Origin: Daucus carota subsp. sativus
Taxonomy: Eukaryota; Streptophyta; Magnoliopsida; Apiales; Apiaceae
Direction: 5' to 3'
NCBI RefSeq assembly: GCF_001625215.2
Contig: NC_030381.2
Location: 41,166,689 to 41,230,688 of the forward strand
DNA length: 64,000 nucleotides
The notes under the pieces are model-generated. The model made no database searches. It saw only the letters and a list, made by a program, of their open reading frames with translations, and had not been told where the DNA came from. Within the stretch, counting starts at the first letter, position 1, and each line of letters opens with the position of its first letter. Position numbers and translations under genes: made by a program. Positions 49,548 to 60,589 of this stretch are shown here, one piece after another.

Positions 49548-50978
49548 AGAACTTTCAGGGAGTCTGCTTAGATATTAGATGGGAAAGAATCTAGGAAGTT
49601 ACTTGGTCTGTAAGTGTACTTGTGCTGCAACCTCTTATTGTGTGGCAAAAGCACATGCCATAGGATAATGTTGGATATTTATAGGCTCTATTTATTTGCA
49701 ATCATTGTAAATTATATAATTATTTATAATAAATTTAAAAATAAGGTTTTTATTTATGTTGTGATTATTCTGGCTGCTATATTGAATCCCTTGTAATCCC
49801 ATAGATATTGAACTAATGTTTTGATTGAAAATAAGTTATATGATAATTTAAGTATAATATGTAATTAAAAAAGAGAAAAATTAATGTGCCAAGGAAAAAT
49901 TGAAATATTGTCAAATGTTAGTGACAGTGGATGATTTCAAAAATATTACATTTTGGAAAATTCTTGATTTGCAAGACATGGGGCACTTCATGCAGAAAAC
50001 AAAATTCAAAGGCAGGTACAGTCAGTATTATTAGTTTTTGGTCCTGATTAATTGGCTATATTTGGTAATTCCGATCTAGTTCACAGTTTAATGTGTCTTC
50101 GGTAGATTAGCATGTCAGATATGGGAGTTTTCCTCATTCATCCAAGGAGAAGTTGGAAAATTAATGAAGCTGGCAAAATATAGGAAGAGGGTTGGCAATT
50201 GCTGATAGACATATTGACAAGCAGAGGCTATAGGAATGCAAAGGCTGTAAGGGGTCATATGAAGTGGATAATAACATACCCTCTGATAGTAAGTTTTCAA
50301 GACATTTGTGTTGATAAGAGCGAGTCTCTGTAGTTGTCAAGAAAAATAATTGCTGCTGCAGAATTGGAACAGTCTGTGCGTTACACGTGATTCTTGTGTC
50401 AGATACTTGATAAGTTGTTGGCTATGGTCGTGTTAGTTGTCATGGTCTCTTGTGGACAGAAGCTTTACTTCAACTCCTTACACAATCTGTGTTTGTTGAA
50501 TTAGAATTTCGTTTGTACATATAAACAAATTAACATTATTTTGCTAGACTGACCTAATCCGGAACAGTGGCAACAGATTAACAATTCATGTTCACTTCTG
50601 CAATGACTAATTTTACTTTCTTTCTTAATTTTTAATTAACTGGTATTCTGTTTTTGTTAGAAAGTTACAGTTAAGTTCATGTTATTTGAATAGACCTTCA
50701 TCCCCTACTTGACTAATATTTATCAAGGAAACAATGAGTCAACCAAGACAAACTAGAGTAGATCCTCATATTTGTTAATGTTATCTTTGGAACTTGAAGA
50801 ACAAATAATAGAATCTCATATTAGAATTATTCAAAATACCCTCAATATGACAACAATCAAACAGTAGAAAACAAGATTAAGATCCAATACTTGTATAATC
50901 AGTCTACCCTTTATATACATATGCATTGATACATCAGATTCTTAGTTTTCTTCTGGTTGTCTTTCACCATTCAGAAAA
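49548..50978. other. Intergenic region between divergent genes
   Basis: Shared upstream region of the DnaJ zinc-finger gene (-) and the lectin receptor kinase (+). No coding region or mobile element recognised. Confidence 0.5.
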
Positions 50979-53280
50979 ATGTTAATCATTGTATTGCTTC
51001 TTTTCGGCTTGTTAAACCAAACATATTCCCTTATGGATCCGTTTACTTTCTCATTCCCTTCATTTGATTCTAGTAGTTGTGCAAATGGAAGCAATTTAAT
51101 ATGCATGGGATCAGTTACTGTCAGCAATGGCAGCTTATGTCTTACCCCTGATCCTGAACAGAAGCTTGCAGGGAAATCGCCATCATTTATGGTTGGAAGA
51201 GTTCTTTATAAGCATCCTGTTCTTGCATGGCCAGCTTTCTTTTCGACTACATTTACCATATCCATCTTGCCAGAACCAGATTCAGTAGGAGGAGATGGAA
51301 TGTCTTTCATCATGGCTCAGGATGATAGACCTTCACCCCCCGAAAGCTTTGGCTCATTTATTGGGATTCTTGATCCCTCAACTCAAGGTTCAACTTGCTA
51401 TTCTGATGAATTTTTAAATTATGAGAGATAAATTCAGTGATTATATATAGTTTATTTAATCTTGGAATTTTTATTAAAATTGTAGGTGGTGCACTTTCTC
51501 AGCTTGCAGTAGAGCTAGACACGTACAAGAACGAAGGAGAACCTGATGCTAATCATGTGGCAATTGACACGACAAGTGTGGTTGTGCCAGTCACTGTGAA
51601 GAGCTTAAACAGCACTGGGATTGACCTAAAGAGTGGCAAAGAAATCCGGGTCAGGATTACATATGATGGATATAGCAAAATTGTTTCGATTGATTTGGCA
51701 TATGCTGAGAACCCTCTACTGAATTTCCTGAATCATTCCATTATAATGAGAGATACTGTCCCAAACTATGTCTATGTTGGGTTCACAGCCTCCACGGGTA
51801 CTCTGTCAGAGACTCATCGTGTTCTTGACTGGAATTTTACATCGTATGAATTGCCACTGGATTCGTTATCAAAAAATAGTCAAAAAAGGGATAAAACCAA
51901 GATGTTTGTAATAATCATTGTTCCTATATTTGTTGGTTTATTAGTTGTTGCAGCAATTGCTTCCCCATTAGCCCTTCGAGCTATTCAGAGAAACAATGAG
52001 AGAAATATTAGGAAGGATGATATGGAGAATATGACAAGAAATGCTGCAAATGCTCCTAGAATATTTACTTACCGTCAGCTTTCCAAGGCAACACAGCATT
52101 TCAGCAGAGAAAGGCTCTTGGGAAGTGGCGGCTTTGGTAGCGTTTACTTAGGGATTTTACCAGACCGGACAGCTATAGCTGTTAAGAAAATATCTGCAAC
52201 TTCAACTCAAGGTAAGTTATCTCCACCTGCTATTTCAAATGTAGGCATACTTATATATTAATTTTTTTTACCTAATTTGCTGGCAAGTAATGTTATTAAA
52301 ACCACATATACAACAAACTCAAATACTTTTCAAAAGTTCAACAATCTTTCAGAGATCATTTAGCAGAAACTGATATTGGCTTTATTTGTTCAGAGTAGAT
52401 AAACCTATTTCTGTGTATAAATGAACTAGGTGAGAAGGAGTACTTGGCCGAAATATGCACAATTGGTCGCCTAAGACACAAAAACCTAGTGCAGCTCCAA
52501 GGTTGGTGCCATGAGCGCGATCAACTCCTCCTAGTCTATGAGTACATGCCTAATGGAAGCCTAGACAAATTCATTGGTAAATGCTTCCTGAATTGGAAAA
52601 CTCGATACCAAATACTTAACGGACTAGCTTCTGTTCTTGTTTATCTTCATGAAGAATGCGGTGTGCCTGTGGTTCATCGTGATGTAAAACCTAACAACGT
52701 CATGCTAGACTCTGACTTCAACCCCCATCTTGGTGACTTTGGGCTAGCTAGATTGCTCCAAACTGATTCATATGTCACAACAATGGTCGCAGGAACTCCG
52801 GGATATTTAGCACCAGAAGTGAGCTTCACTGGTAGGGCTACACCAGAATCCGACGTTTATAGTTTTGGAATGGTGGTGCTGGAAATTGTTTGTGGTAAGA
52901 GATCTAGAGGTATAATGGAAGAGAATAGCTTGGTTGATTCTGTATGGAATGTGTACGAAATAGGCGATCTATTAAAATGCGTGGACCCAAAGCTTGAAGG
53001 AGATTATTGTGAAGAACAAGTAAAGAGGAGTTTAGTTCTTGGACTTGCATGTTTACATCCAGATTTCATGTTAAGACCAAGAATGAGGAAGGTTGTGCAG
53101 ATTCTAATGAATGAATCTGAGCCACTGATGAAATTACCGGAGTCCAGGCCAAGTGCTATATGTGTGTCACTCTATTCTTCCTCCAATTCAACCACATGCT
53201 TTGGACCAAATGTTGCTAATGGAAATATAGGATCCATGGAGTCATTGCCAGATGAGATGACAGTAGTATATGATGAATGA
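50979..53280 (+). CDS. L-type lectin-domain receptor-like kinase
   Basis: Three exons: 50979-51387, 51486-52211, 52430-53280, giving 661 residues. The N-terminal MLIIVLLLFGLLNQTYS is a signal peptide. A legume-lectin domain follows (about 20-255: FSFPSFDSS, GGDGMSFIMAQD, VELDTYKNEGEPDANHVAID, VYVGFTASTG, LDWNFTSYE). A transmembrane helix is at about 276-300. The kinase is at about 343-620: GSGGFGSVY (349), AVKK (about 369), HRDVKPNN (461), DFGLAR (481) and PGYLAPE, all catalytic residues present. LecRKs sense extracellular signals such as eATP, NAD or microbial cues at the plasma membrane; the ligand here is unknown. Most plant LecRK genes are intronless, so two introns, one within the lectin domain and one after the kinase VAIK Lys, are unusual. 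It looks intact. Confidence 0.9.
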
Positions 53281-54543
53281 GAGCAATGTGATCTATCTTC
53301 ATCACTTCGTAAATAGATTGTTAATAACTTATAACTTTCTCTTCAATTTTTGTATAATGTGGCACTGCAATAGTTCCAAAACAACAGATTTCTATGATTT
53401 TGATTTCTTTGTATCGACTGTTTTGTCGATGGGCTCTCAACACTGTTGATCTGTTAGGTTTTTGGGTCCGGGCAAATAGCACACAACAGGATACATATCA
53501 AGACTAAAACAGTGAACTGAAACCGATAACATGTTTTTCTATAACTGTTTACAGCAAGCACTCTGTATATTCAATTCAAACATGTCCTGTTATACTATCT
53601 TAGGATAGCATATATTCTGACACTGAAAGGAATTTTCTACCTAACAAAAAAAAAAGCAGCAGATGCTCTGTTACCAAAAATGATCAACAAAATAGAAGCA
53701 TTGGACCATAGACAACCATTTTAAATCTGGTGTGAAATCATTACTTATCTACTGCAATATTAACCCTGAGAGAATTCTTCGTGTACCATCTGTTTCAACT
53801 CACGGAAACTCTGGAATTACAAGTCCCATCAAATCATCAATGCTGCAGTTGTACAATGTTTTTTCTCACATGTAATGTCTACAAAGAATAACTTGAAACG
53901 AATGAGGAGAGTAAGTATATCCCCGTTCTAAGCTCAAGTTCAGAATTGAGACTCAAAAGATGGTATAGCGAAGACTAGCTATGCAAGGGGTTTTACTGCA
54001 AATCTCCAAGCATCATGGTCTCAATAGCATAGGAATAAGCACAGACACAGTTGCAAAACAAGTAAGATTAAAGAGATGAACATACAGTGGAAAGCATAAA
54101 AGATGAGAAATAAGCAGTAACCAAGAATTCAAAACGCCAAATAACTGCAGCAATTTGCTTCGGCTTTGAATGGATCAAAATAAGATAAGTTCACAAGCAA
54201 AGAACAATGAAAACAGTATGTAGGAGAAAGTACATTAGCGAGTTCAAGACTACACTGAATTACATCCAAGAAGCAAGATGGATAGTCTTGAATCCCCCCT
54301 ATTATCAGCAACAAAAACAAACACAAGCCTAACAATACTAAAAATCTAGATATAGATCATTACCTAGTAAATAACTCGTAGATCCATTTGCAATTAGCAG
54401 ATGGGCGCCCCCAGTCCTTGTATCATCAATCTTTATTCTAACAACGCCAGCCATTTCACACAAACCTGAAAAATTCTTGCTTTTTTATTCTTTTTCAATA
54501 ATCTTTATATTAATATTTTGGTCCTGTGAATCGCCTTCCTCAC
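53281..54543. other. Intergenic region between convergent genes
   Basis: 3' flanks of the lectin receptor kinase (+) and the translocator (-). The minus-strand part may hold a spliced 3' UTR. No gene recognised. Confidence 0.45.
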
Positions 54544-55581
54544 TCACCCATCCTCGCCCCCATCCTTCTCAGCCAACAACCTCCCGCCTTCCTCATCATT
54601 CCCTCCTTGAGTCTGCGCCTTCTTCTGCGCCTCCTTGGCCTTCATCGCCTGCAACTTAGCATGATTATAATATCCAACACCCAAAAACGCGAGTCCATAC
54701 CCAATAAGATTGATTGGAGTGACCGTATCCTTGATAACGGACCAAGAAAACGCGATCAACAGCCAGTCCTTAACCACACCAGCCACATTCATGGTCAGAG
54801 CAGAAGTCTTCCCAACCAGCAAAAACACAGCCAAATTCAAAGCAAATGCGCAGAAAGAATTAGTCCCAAAAATCAAGAAATCAAAATGGAAACTCGAAGT
54901 CTCCCTCAGAACAGGGTACTCCACAAAAACCCAAGGCACAAACAGAAAGGCTAAACAACACGGCGCCACATAATAAAGCGAAGTAATCGGATTCAATTGA
55001 ATCCCCTTCGATGTCAGCAAGATCTGAATCATGACAAGCCTGGTGGCCTCAAACGCCACGGCCCCCAACTGCAAAACCACCCCGAAAACATCAAACTTAG
55101 CCTCCCCATAGGCCGCAATGGCCACCCCAATAGAAATGGAGATCATATTCGCCATGGTCTCGCCCTTGTAGGCCTCTTTCTTGAAGCAAATCCCGATAGT
55201 GTAGACGGCTACCGGCATCAAGGCCTTGAGCATCTGAATGAACGAGACCGAGAGATAAATATAGGCAGAATTTGATAGCCAGAGAGATATCGAATATAGT
55301 GCACCAATAGGCACAACAGAGGACATGAAGACGTCCGCAGTCATGGTAACAGGCTCCACGAAGGCGAAAACCCGAATAGCGAGGAAGGCGAGGGTGGAGC
55401 AGAAGGCCATGTGAATCATGGTGAGGGAAATGGGGAAGGGCCAGTTGTAGAGCTTGCGATCGAGGATGTACTTGTTGTAGACGATGACAGTGAAGCTGAG
55501 GAAGATCCAGATGGCGACGTAGGTGTAGGAGAGGATGATCTTCTTGAGGACGCCGTCGGAGAGGTTGGAGCCTTTGCCCAT
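54544..55581 (-). CDS. Sugar-phosphate/phosphate translocator family protein (TPT/NST)
   Basis: An intronless 345-residue ORF in the triose-phosphate-translocator/nucleotide-sugar-transporter family, closest in style to the Arabidopsis At2g25520/At4g32390/At5g11230/At5g25400 group. About ten hydrophobic helices run from [11 protein letters not shown]-type helix 1 to [15 protein letters not shown]. Conserved motifs include [20 protein letters not shown], the KxxxYKGE loop and the C-terminal helix pair with FSWSVIKD. The C-terminus is hydrophilic ([12 protein letters not shown] ... EEGGRLL), facing the cytosol. There is no plastid transit peptide, which fits an endomembrane (Golgi/ER) exchanger of this group. 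The substrate is not known for most members. The higher GC content than its neighbours is typical of intronless plant genes. Confidence 0.9.
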   Translation of the reverse strand: MGKGSNLSDGVLKKIILSYTYVAIWIFLSFTVIVYNKYILDRKLYNWPFPISLTMIHMAFCSTLAFLAIRVFAFVEPVTMTADVFMSSVVPIGALYSISLWLSNSAYIYLSVSFIQMLKALMPVAVYTIGICFKKEAYKGETMANMISISIGVAIAAYGEAKFDVFGVVLQLGAVAFEATRLVMIQILLTSKGIQLNPITSLYYVAPCCLAFLFVPWVFVEYPVLRETSSFHFDFLIFGTNSFCAFALNLAVFLLVGKTSALTMNVAGVVKDWLLIAFSWSVIKDTVTPINLIGYGLAFLGVGYYNHAKLQAMKAKEAQKKAQTQGGNDEEGGRLLAEKDGGEDG

Positions 55582-56256
55582 TTTGGGGAGGTTCGGTTGG
55601 TTGTGTTGATCTGGAACGAGTCAGAGATTATGTAGTGATTGTGTAGGGGGAGATGGAGATGAGTTTCATGTGTTTAGCTCTTGTGTTTTACGTGTCATGC
55701 TACGTTACATGTAGTGTGCTTCATTTATGCTCCCAAGTCTAATTAATGTTTTGTTCGCCTAGGATTTTATTTTATGTTCACTTTATTGAGCTTCACATGA
55801 ATTTTTGAGTTTGGTTTTTCGTTTTTAAAAAAAAAACGTGACCTATATCATGAGAATAACACAGTTCACGAACAAAATCATGAAATATCACACGATTATT
55901 ATTCTCTGCGTACATAGATTAGAATTTCGTGTGTTCTAAGCAAGTCCAACAAATGCATATATGTCCTAAATCATAATTTAGAGTATCATGTAAAAAAACT
56001 TAATCCAACAATGTATTAGTGATGTCTTATATCACTAGTACAAGCTCTTAAAACTTTATTTTTGAGGCACATATTTGTTTGCCCTATCGTAGATTTTATA
56101 GTAAAATATTACTCACACTCATTTCTATCTCTTCCTTTTGTTGTCTTTTAACGATGAAAGAAAACTTTTAATAATAAAATATTATATATGTAATGAAGAC
56201 AAGGCACATTGTTGGAATTGAAGTTAGTTAAGTATGTCATAAATCACTCGGACCTA
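55582..56256. other. Promoter side of the translocator; intergenic
   Basis: AT-rich sequence with no coding region or transposon ends recognised. Confidence 0.4.
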
Positions 56257-56521
56257 CTCCCCTCATCCCAAATTAGATGAGTTTTTTGAGGAAAAAAATT
56301 CATCCCAAGATACTTGAGCCTCTATCTTTTCAATGCATATTTATCAACAATTTTTCATACTTATCATTTTTTATTTATCATTTCCAATATAGCATCGTAG
56401 CTAATACAATTGAAAGTTAACACAATAAATATGGGTAGTGATGGAAAAAAAAAGAATCATTTAATACTCCTTAATATGTGTGAAATGAGCAAAAGACTCA
56501 TCTAAATTGGGATGGAGGGAG
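56257..56521. mobile_element. Stowaway MITE
   Basis: 265 bp with ends ctcccctcatcccaaattag and ctaaattgggatggagggag, flanked by TA. It is 12 bp from the next MITE. Confidence 0.85.
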
Positions 56522-56533
56522 TAATTTTTTATA

Positions 56534-57127
56534 CTCCTTCCGTCCCTTTTTAGTTGTTTTTGTTGGTCAAATTGACTAATTTTTGAACAAAGATTATAAG
56601 TCACCCTTTCATTATTTTAAAAAACTGAAAATTACGTCTTAAAGTAGATTATAAGTTATTTCCGGTGACATATTTTTTATTTTTATTTTTTCACTTGATA
56701 AAATATTAATAAATTTCAATCAAGCTTTGGTCAATTTGACCGGAACAAACCTAAAGGTGACAACTAAAAAGGGACGGAGGTCTAATTGTTTTAGTTTATT
56801 TCAATTATAGTTTGATTTCTCTCCCTGGTGAGAGTGTGTGATTTTTCTCTCCTTTTGTGAGAGTGGTTTGGATTCATAGATAAAGCCTTTCAGGAATTGC
56901 ATTTGTGGTCGATAGCTCAAACGGAGTTTTTGGAAAAGATGGTGAACACAGAGAAAGGATCTATACATGTACCATCGTCAATTTCAACATCGCTTATTTG
57001 TCTCATCTTGGGACAGACATGTTAATTTTTTCTATGTTTGTTCGACTCGATCATTCTTGTAGATGCCGTATGGCCATTATTTATTGAATTATCTCTTTTT
57101 TTTCAAAAAAAAAAGGGACGGAGGGAG
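56534..57127. mobile_element. Stowaway MITE (family B) interrupted by a retro-insert
   Basis: Left end ctccttccgtccctttttag at 56534. The right end is acaactaaaaagggacggagg at about 56760-56780 and, after the insert, its final gggag at 57125-57127. Interior motifs ggtcaaattgac and gtcaatttgacc are shared with the MITE at 57918-58174. Without the insert the element would be about 250 bp. Confidence 0.75.
56781..57114 (+). mobile_element. Poly(A)-ended retro-insert in a MITE, with target duplication
   Basis: A 334-bp insert ends in an A-run (57105-57114) and is bounded by gggacggagg on both sides (56771-56780 and 57115-57124), a clear duplication of the MITE right end. It is the signature of LINE-driven retroposition. 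No tRNA-like A/B boxes were seen, so it may be a 5'-truncated LINE tail, a SINE of another class or a processed transcript. An ORF of 60 codons in it (starting MVDSSNGVFGK) is not recognised. Confidence 0.65.
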
Positions 57128-57784
57128 CATTATATTTAAGACCTCACCTAGGACACTTTTGGACTTGCTCTAACAAACCACCCCATAGAAATGAAATTTT
57201 TAGAAGATATTTACTCAGATAATTATTAACAAGCCAACATTTCAGAGAGTTACCCCTTATATGGAGTTACATAGTGCGCCATTGTAAATCATCAAATTTT
57301 ATTACAAATTCTATTATAGAATACATATAAAACGTGATTCTAATATAGAATACTATAAAATATATCTATTTTAAGTAATTTAACACTTAAAATTTGATGA
57401 AAATTAGTATATTTCGAAACTGATTCTACAATAAAATAATTCTGGATGATTATTATTCTGTTATAGAATCATGTTGAGATATTGCATAATTTTAGATGAT
57501 CTTTGGAATAAAAAAATTGTATAAATTCGTTTTTGGTTTAATAATCAAAATTTGCAATTATATTCCACAAAAAATATAATAGAATATATATTATGTATAT
57601 ATTTATGATGGTGGCTACGTAACTCCATGTAAGAGAGTATGCTATGGAGTGCTCAATGTGAAAAGTCATATAAAAATATATGAAAACTACTAGAGGGGCT
57701 TGAAACACTTCTTATCATTCACTGTCTCGTATTTTCTGTTAATATAAAATAATAAGTCATATCAATTATTTATGATTAAAATAA
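57128..57784. other. AT-rich spacer
   Basis: Short inverted words such as ttctattatagaatac and gtattctata... recur around 57310-57480, perhaps old MITE debris. No gene seen. Confidence 0.35.
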
Positions 57785-57917
57785 TTTTATAATATCACTG
57801 TAACACAAATGAAAACTAATATAAATGAGAGTAAATATTAAAAAAATATATTTTTATAATATCACTGTAACACAAATGAAAACTAGTATAAATGAGAGTA
57901 GATATTAAAAAAATATA
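57785..57917. repeat. 67-bp tandem duplication
   Basis: Two near-identical copies of ttttataatatcactgtaac plus flanking sequence (57785-57851 and 57852-57917), ending directly at the next MITE. Confidence 0.9.
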
Positions 57918-58174
57918 CTCCCTCCTTCCCATTTTAATTGTCCAGTTTGACTTTTAAATGGTCAAATTGACCGAACTTTGACTGAAATTTACACATATAA
58001 TACAATTCTAAAAATTAAAAAAATTATATCTTTATAAAGTACATACAATATATTATAAAATGTAACTTTTACTTTTTTAAAATAATAACAAATTTGTTCT
58101 ATATACTTGGTCAAAAATTAGTCAATTTGACCGTTGAAAGTCAAAACAGGACAATTAAAATGGGAAGGAGGGAG
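57918..58174. mobile_element. Stowaway MITE (family B) in the PPR promoter
   Basis: 257 bp, ends ctccctccttcccattttaa and ttaaaatgggaaggagggag, flanked by TA. The interior ggtcaaattgacc motifs match the element at 56534. Its right end is 49 bp from the first ATG of the PPR ORF. Confidence 0.9.
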
Positions 58175-58222
58175 TATTAGTACTAAAAATTTCTATAAAA
58201 AAAGAGTATAAATTCAAAACCC

Positions 58223-60064
58223 TTGACAAAACTCTTTCATAGAATTCAAAAAATGCAGCACTCTGGCGCCAAAGCCAAGCTGCTCTGTTCTCTTGCTACT
58301 CCACCATTTCATACCACCGGAAGAGCTTCAGAACAAAACATCTTATCTCTGCTCCAATCCTGCAAAACCCTTCTCAATCTCACTCAAATCCACTCGCAAA
58401 TCCTCAAATTTGGTCTTCAAAACAACCCATTAGTCCTCACCAAATTCGCTTCCACTTCTTCCCTGCTCAACGCAATCGATTACGCTTCTTCTTTCATCTT
58501 CTCTTCCAATTCCACCACCCACTATGATGCATTTCTGTTTAATACTATAATTAGAGCCTATGCTTTTACGAGTCATACGAAAAAGAATGCTTTGCTTTTG
58601 TACAAACATATGGTAGGCATTAATGTGATGCCTAATAAATTCACTTACCCTTTTGTTCTCAAGGCTTGTGCTGGTCTTGGGAACTTGAATTTGGGGAAAC
58701 AGGTTCATGGGTCGGTGATAAAATTTGGTTTCGATGATGATATTCATGTGAATAATACTCTGGTTCATATGTATTGTTGTTGTAGTGGAGGGATTGAGTT
58801 TGCGAGGATAGTGTTCGATGAAATTTGCAAGTCAGATTGTGTGAGTTGGAGTGTGATGATTGGCGGGTATGCTAGGTTAGGGATGTCTACTGATGCGGTT
58901 GAGTTGTTTAGGAATATGCAGATTGCGGGAGTTAAGCCGGATGAGGTTACTTTGGTTTCGTTGTTGTCTGCTTGTACTGATCTTGGTGCGTTGGAGCTTG
59001 GGAAGTGGGTTGAATCTTTTATTGAGAAGGAGAAGGTTCAGAGAAGTGTGGAGCTTAGGAATGCACTTATTGACATGTTTGCGAAATGTGGTAATGTGGA
59101 TAAAGCGTTGAGCTTGTTTCGGGGTATGAAAGATAGAACTATTGTTACATGGACTTCAGTAATAGTAGGTCTGGCAATGCATGGGCAGGGTTTAGAGGCT
59201 GTTGCGTTGTTTAATGAGATGACAGAAAGTGGGGTTGCACCAGATGATGTTGCTTTTATTGGGTTGTTTACTGCTTGTAGTCATTCGAATTTAGTTGATG
59301 AAGGGAAGAAGTATTTTGATTTGATGATGACAGAATTTGGTGTTGTACCTAAGATAGAACACTATGGTTGTATGGTGGATTTGCTTGGTAGAGCTGGACT
59401 TGTCAAAGAAGCTGTACAGTTTGTTGAAAACATGCCAATTAAGCCAAACTCGATAATTTGGCGAACACTAATTACTGCCTGTCGTGCTCATGGTGAGCTT
59501 CATTTAGGTGAAACGATCACAAAGAAGTTGATTAGTAAAGAGCCAATGCAAGAGTCAAATTACGTCTTGCTTTCCAACATATATGCAAAAATGTCCCACT
59601 GGGAAAAGAAAACCTCAATTCGAGACGTGATGGGGAAGAAGGGGATAATGAAAATTCCTGGAAGCACTATGATTGAGCTGGATAATAAGATTTATGAGTT
59701 TGTTGCCGGAGATAAAACACAAGATAATTACAAAGAGATATATGAGATGATTGATGAGATGACAAGGAAAATGAGAAGGGCAGGATATGTTCCTACAACA
59801 GAAGAGGTTTTACTTGATATTGATGAAGAGGACAAGGAGGATGCACTCAATAGGCATAGTGAAAAGCTTGCTATTGCTTTTGCACTTCTGAAGACACCAC
59901 CAGGAACTTGTATAAGGATTATGAAGAATTTACGAATTTGTGGAGATTGTCATTCTGCTACCAGATATATATCGAAGGTTTATAATCGAGAAATAATCGT
60001 GAGAGACAGAAATCGTTTCCACAGTTTCAGGGATGGAGTATGCTCTTGTAATGACTTTTGGTAA
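58223..60064 (+). CDS. DYW-class PPR protein, probable organellar RNA-editing factor
   Basis: An intronless ORF of 613 codons; starting at the second Met (58253, [11 protein letters not shown]) gives 603. The N-terminal 35 residues are basic/Ser-rich, consistent with an organelle targeting peptide. PLS-type PPR repeats span about residues 70-430 (for example [56 protein letters not shown]). E and E+ motifs follow, then a DYW domain with the deaminase-like HSEKLA (HxE) and CGDCHSA (CxxCH) zinc ligands. The last residues are NDFW instead of the canonical DYW. Such proteins bind one or a few organellar RNA sites and convert C to U. The intact zinc ligands suggest an active domain. The target is unknown. 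A MITE lies in its promoter. Confidence 0.92.
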   Translation: MTKLFHRIQKMQHSGAKAKLLCSLATPPFHTTGRASEQNILSLLQSCKTLLNLTQIHSQILKFGLQNNPLVLTKFASTSSLLNAIDYASSFIFSSNSTTHYDAFLFNTIIRAYAFTSHTKKNALLLYKHMVGINVMPNKFTYPFVLKACAGLGNLNLGKQVHGSVIKFGFDDDIHVNNTLVHMYCCCSGGIEFARIVFDEICKSDCVSWSVMIGGYARLGMSTDAVELFRNMQIAGVKPDEVTLVSLLSACTDLGALELGKWVESFIEKEKVQRSVELRNALIDMFAKCGNVDKALSLFRGMKDRTIVTWTSVIVGLAMHGQGLEAVALFNEMTESGVAPDDVAFIGLFTACSHSNLVDEGKKYFDLMMTEFGVVPKIEHYGCMVDLLGRAGLVKEAVQFVENMPIKPNSIIWRTLITACRAHGELHLGETITKKLISKEPMQESNYVLLSNIYAKMSHWEKKTSIRDVMGKKGIMKIPGSTMIELDNKIYEFVAGDKTQDNYKEIYEMIDEMTRKMRRAGYVPTTEEVLLDIDEEDKEDALNRHSEKLAIAFALLKTPPGTCIRIMKNLRICGDCHSATRYISKVYNREIIVRDRNRFHSFRDGVCSCNDFW

Positions 60065-60589
60065 TAATACCAGGATATATATGTGTGTGATTTCTTGAAT
60101 GATATTTTTAAGTCCTTTCAACTTTAGTTCTGCTAATTCCTCATCACCAAGCTTCACCTATAAGCACAAAGCCTTTATAAGACTGAAAAATCCTAGGAGG
60201 CACTAGTTTCACACAGTGAGGTCCAAGGCATTTCCACAATCCTTTAAGTCCTTTCGCAGATGAATGCTAGCAAGAGCATGGGCAAATCACTGTATACCTG
60301 AAAAGCAGCAGGTCCAAGATGAATCAAGAGGGTTTCTCCTTTGCCGATTGTCTCCAACTTGCAAATTTGCAGTTGTTCCTTGAGGTGACATGAGCTAAGT
60401 AATTGGAGGAAGCATATGGAGAAACTGCTACCAGAATAGGTGTAGACCTCTGTCCAGCTGCCCAGCCCACCTTATTGCAGAGTCTATGAAATGTGCTAAA
60501 TCCAGAGTATCTAATTATCTATAGACGGTGGGAAGCTTTGCCCCTTACTGTTATATTTTATGAGCTCCGTTTCAGTTTGCTGTTTCCAA
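60065..60589. other. 3' flank of the PPR gene
   Basis: No coding region recognised with confidence; the sequence grades into the DC1 pseudogene. Confidence 0.4.
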
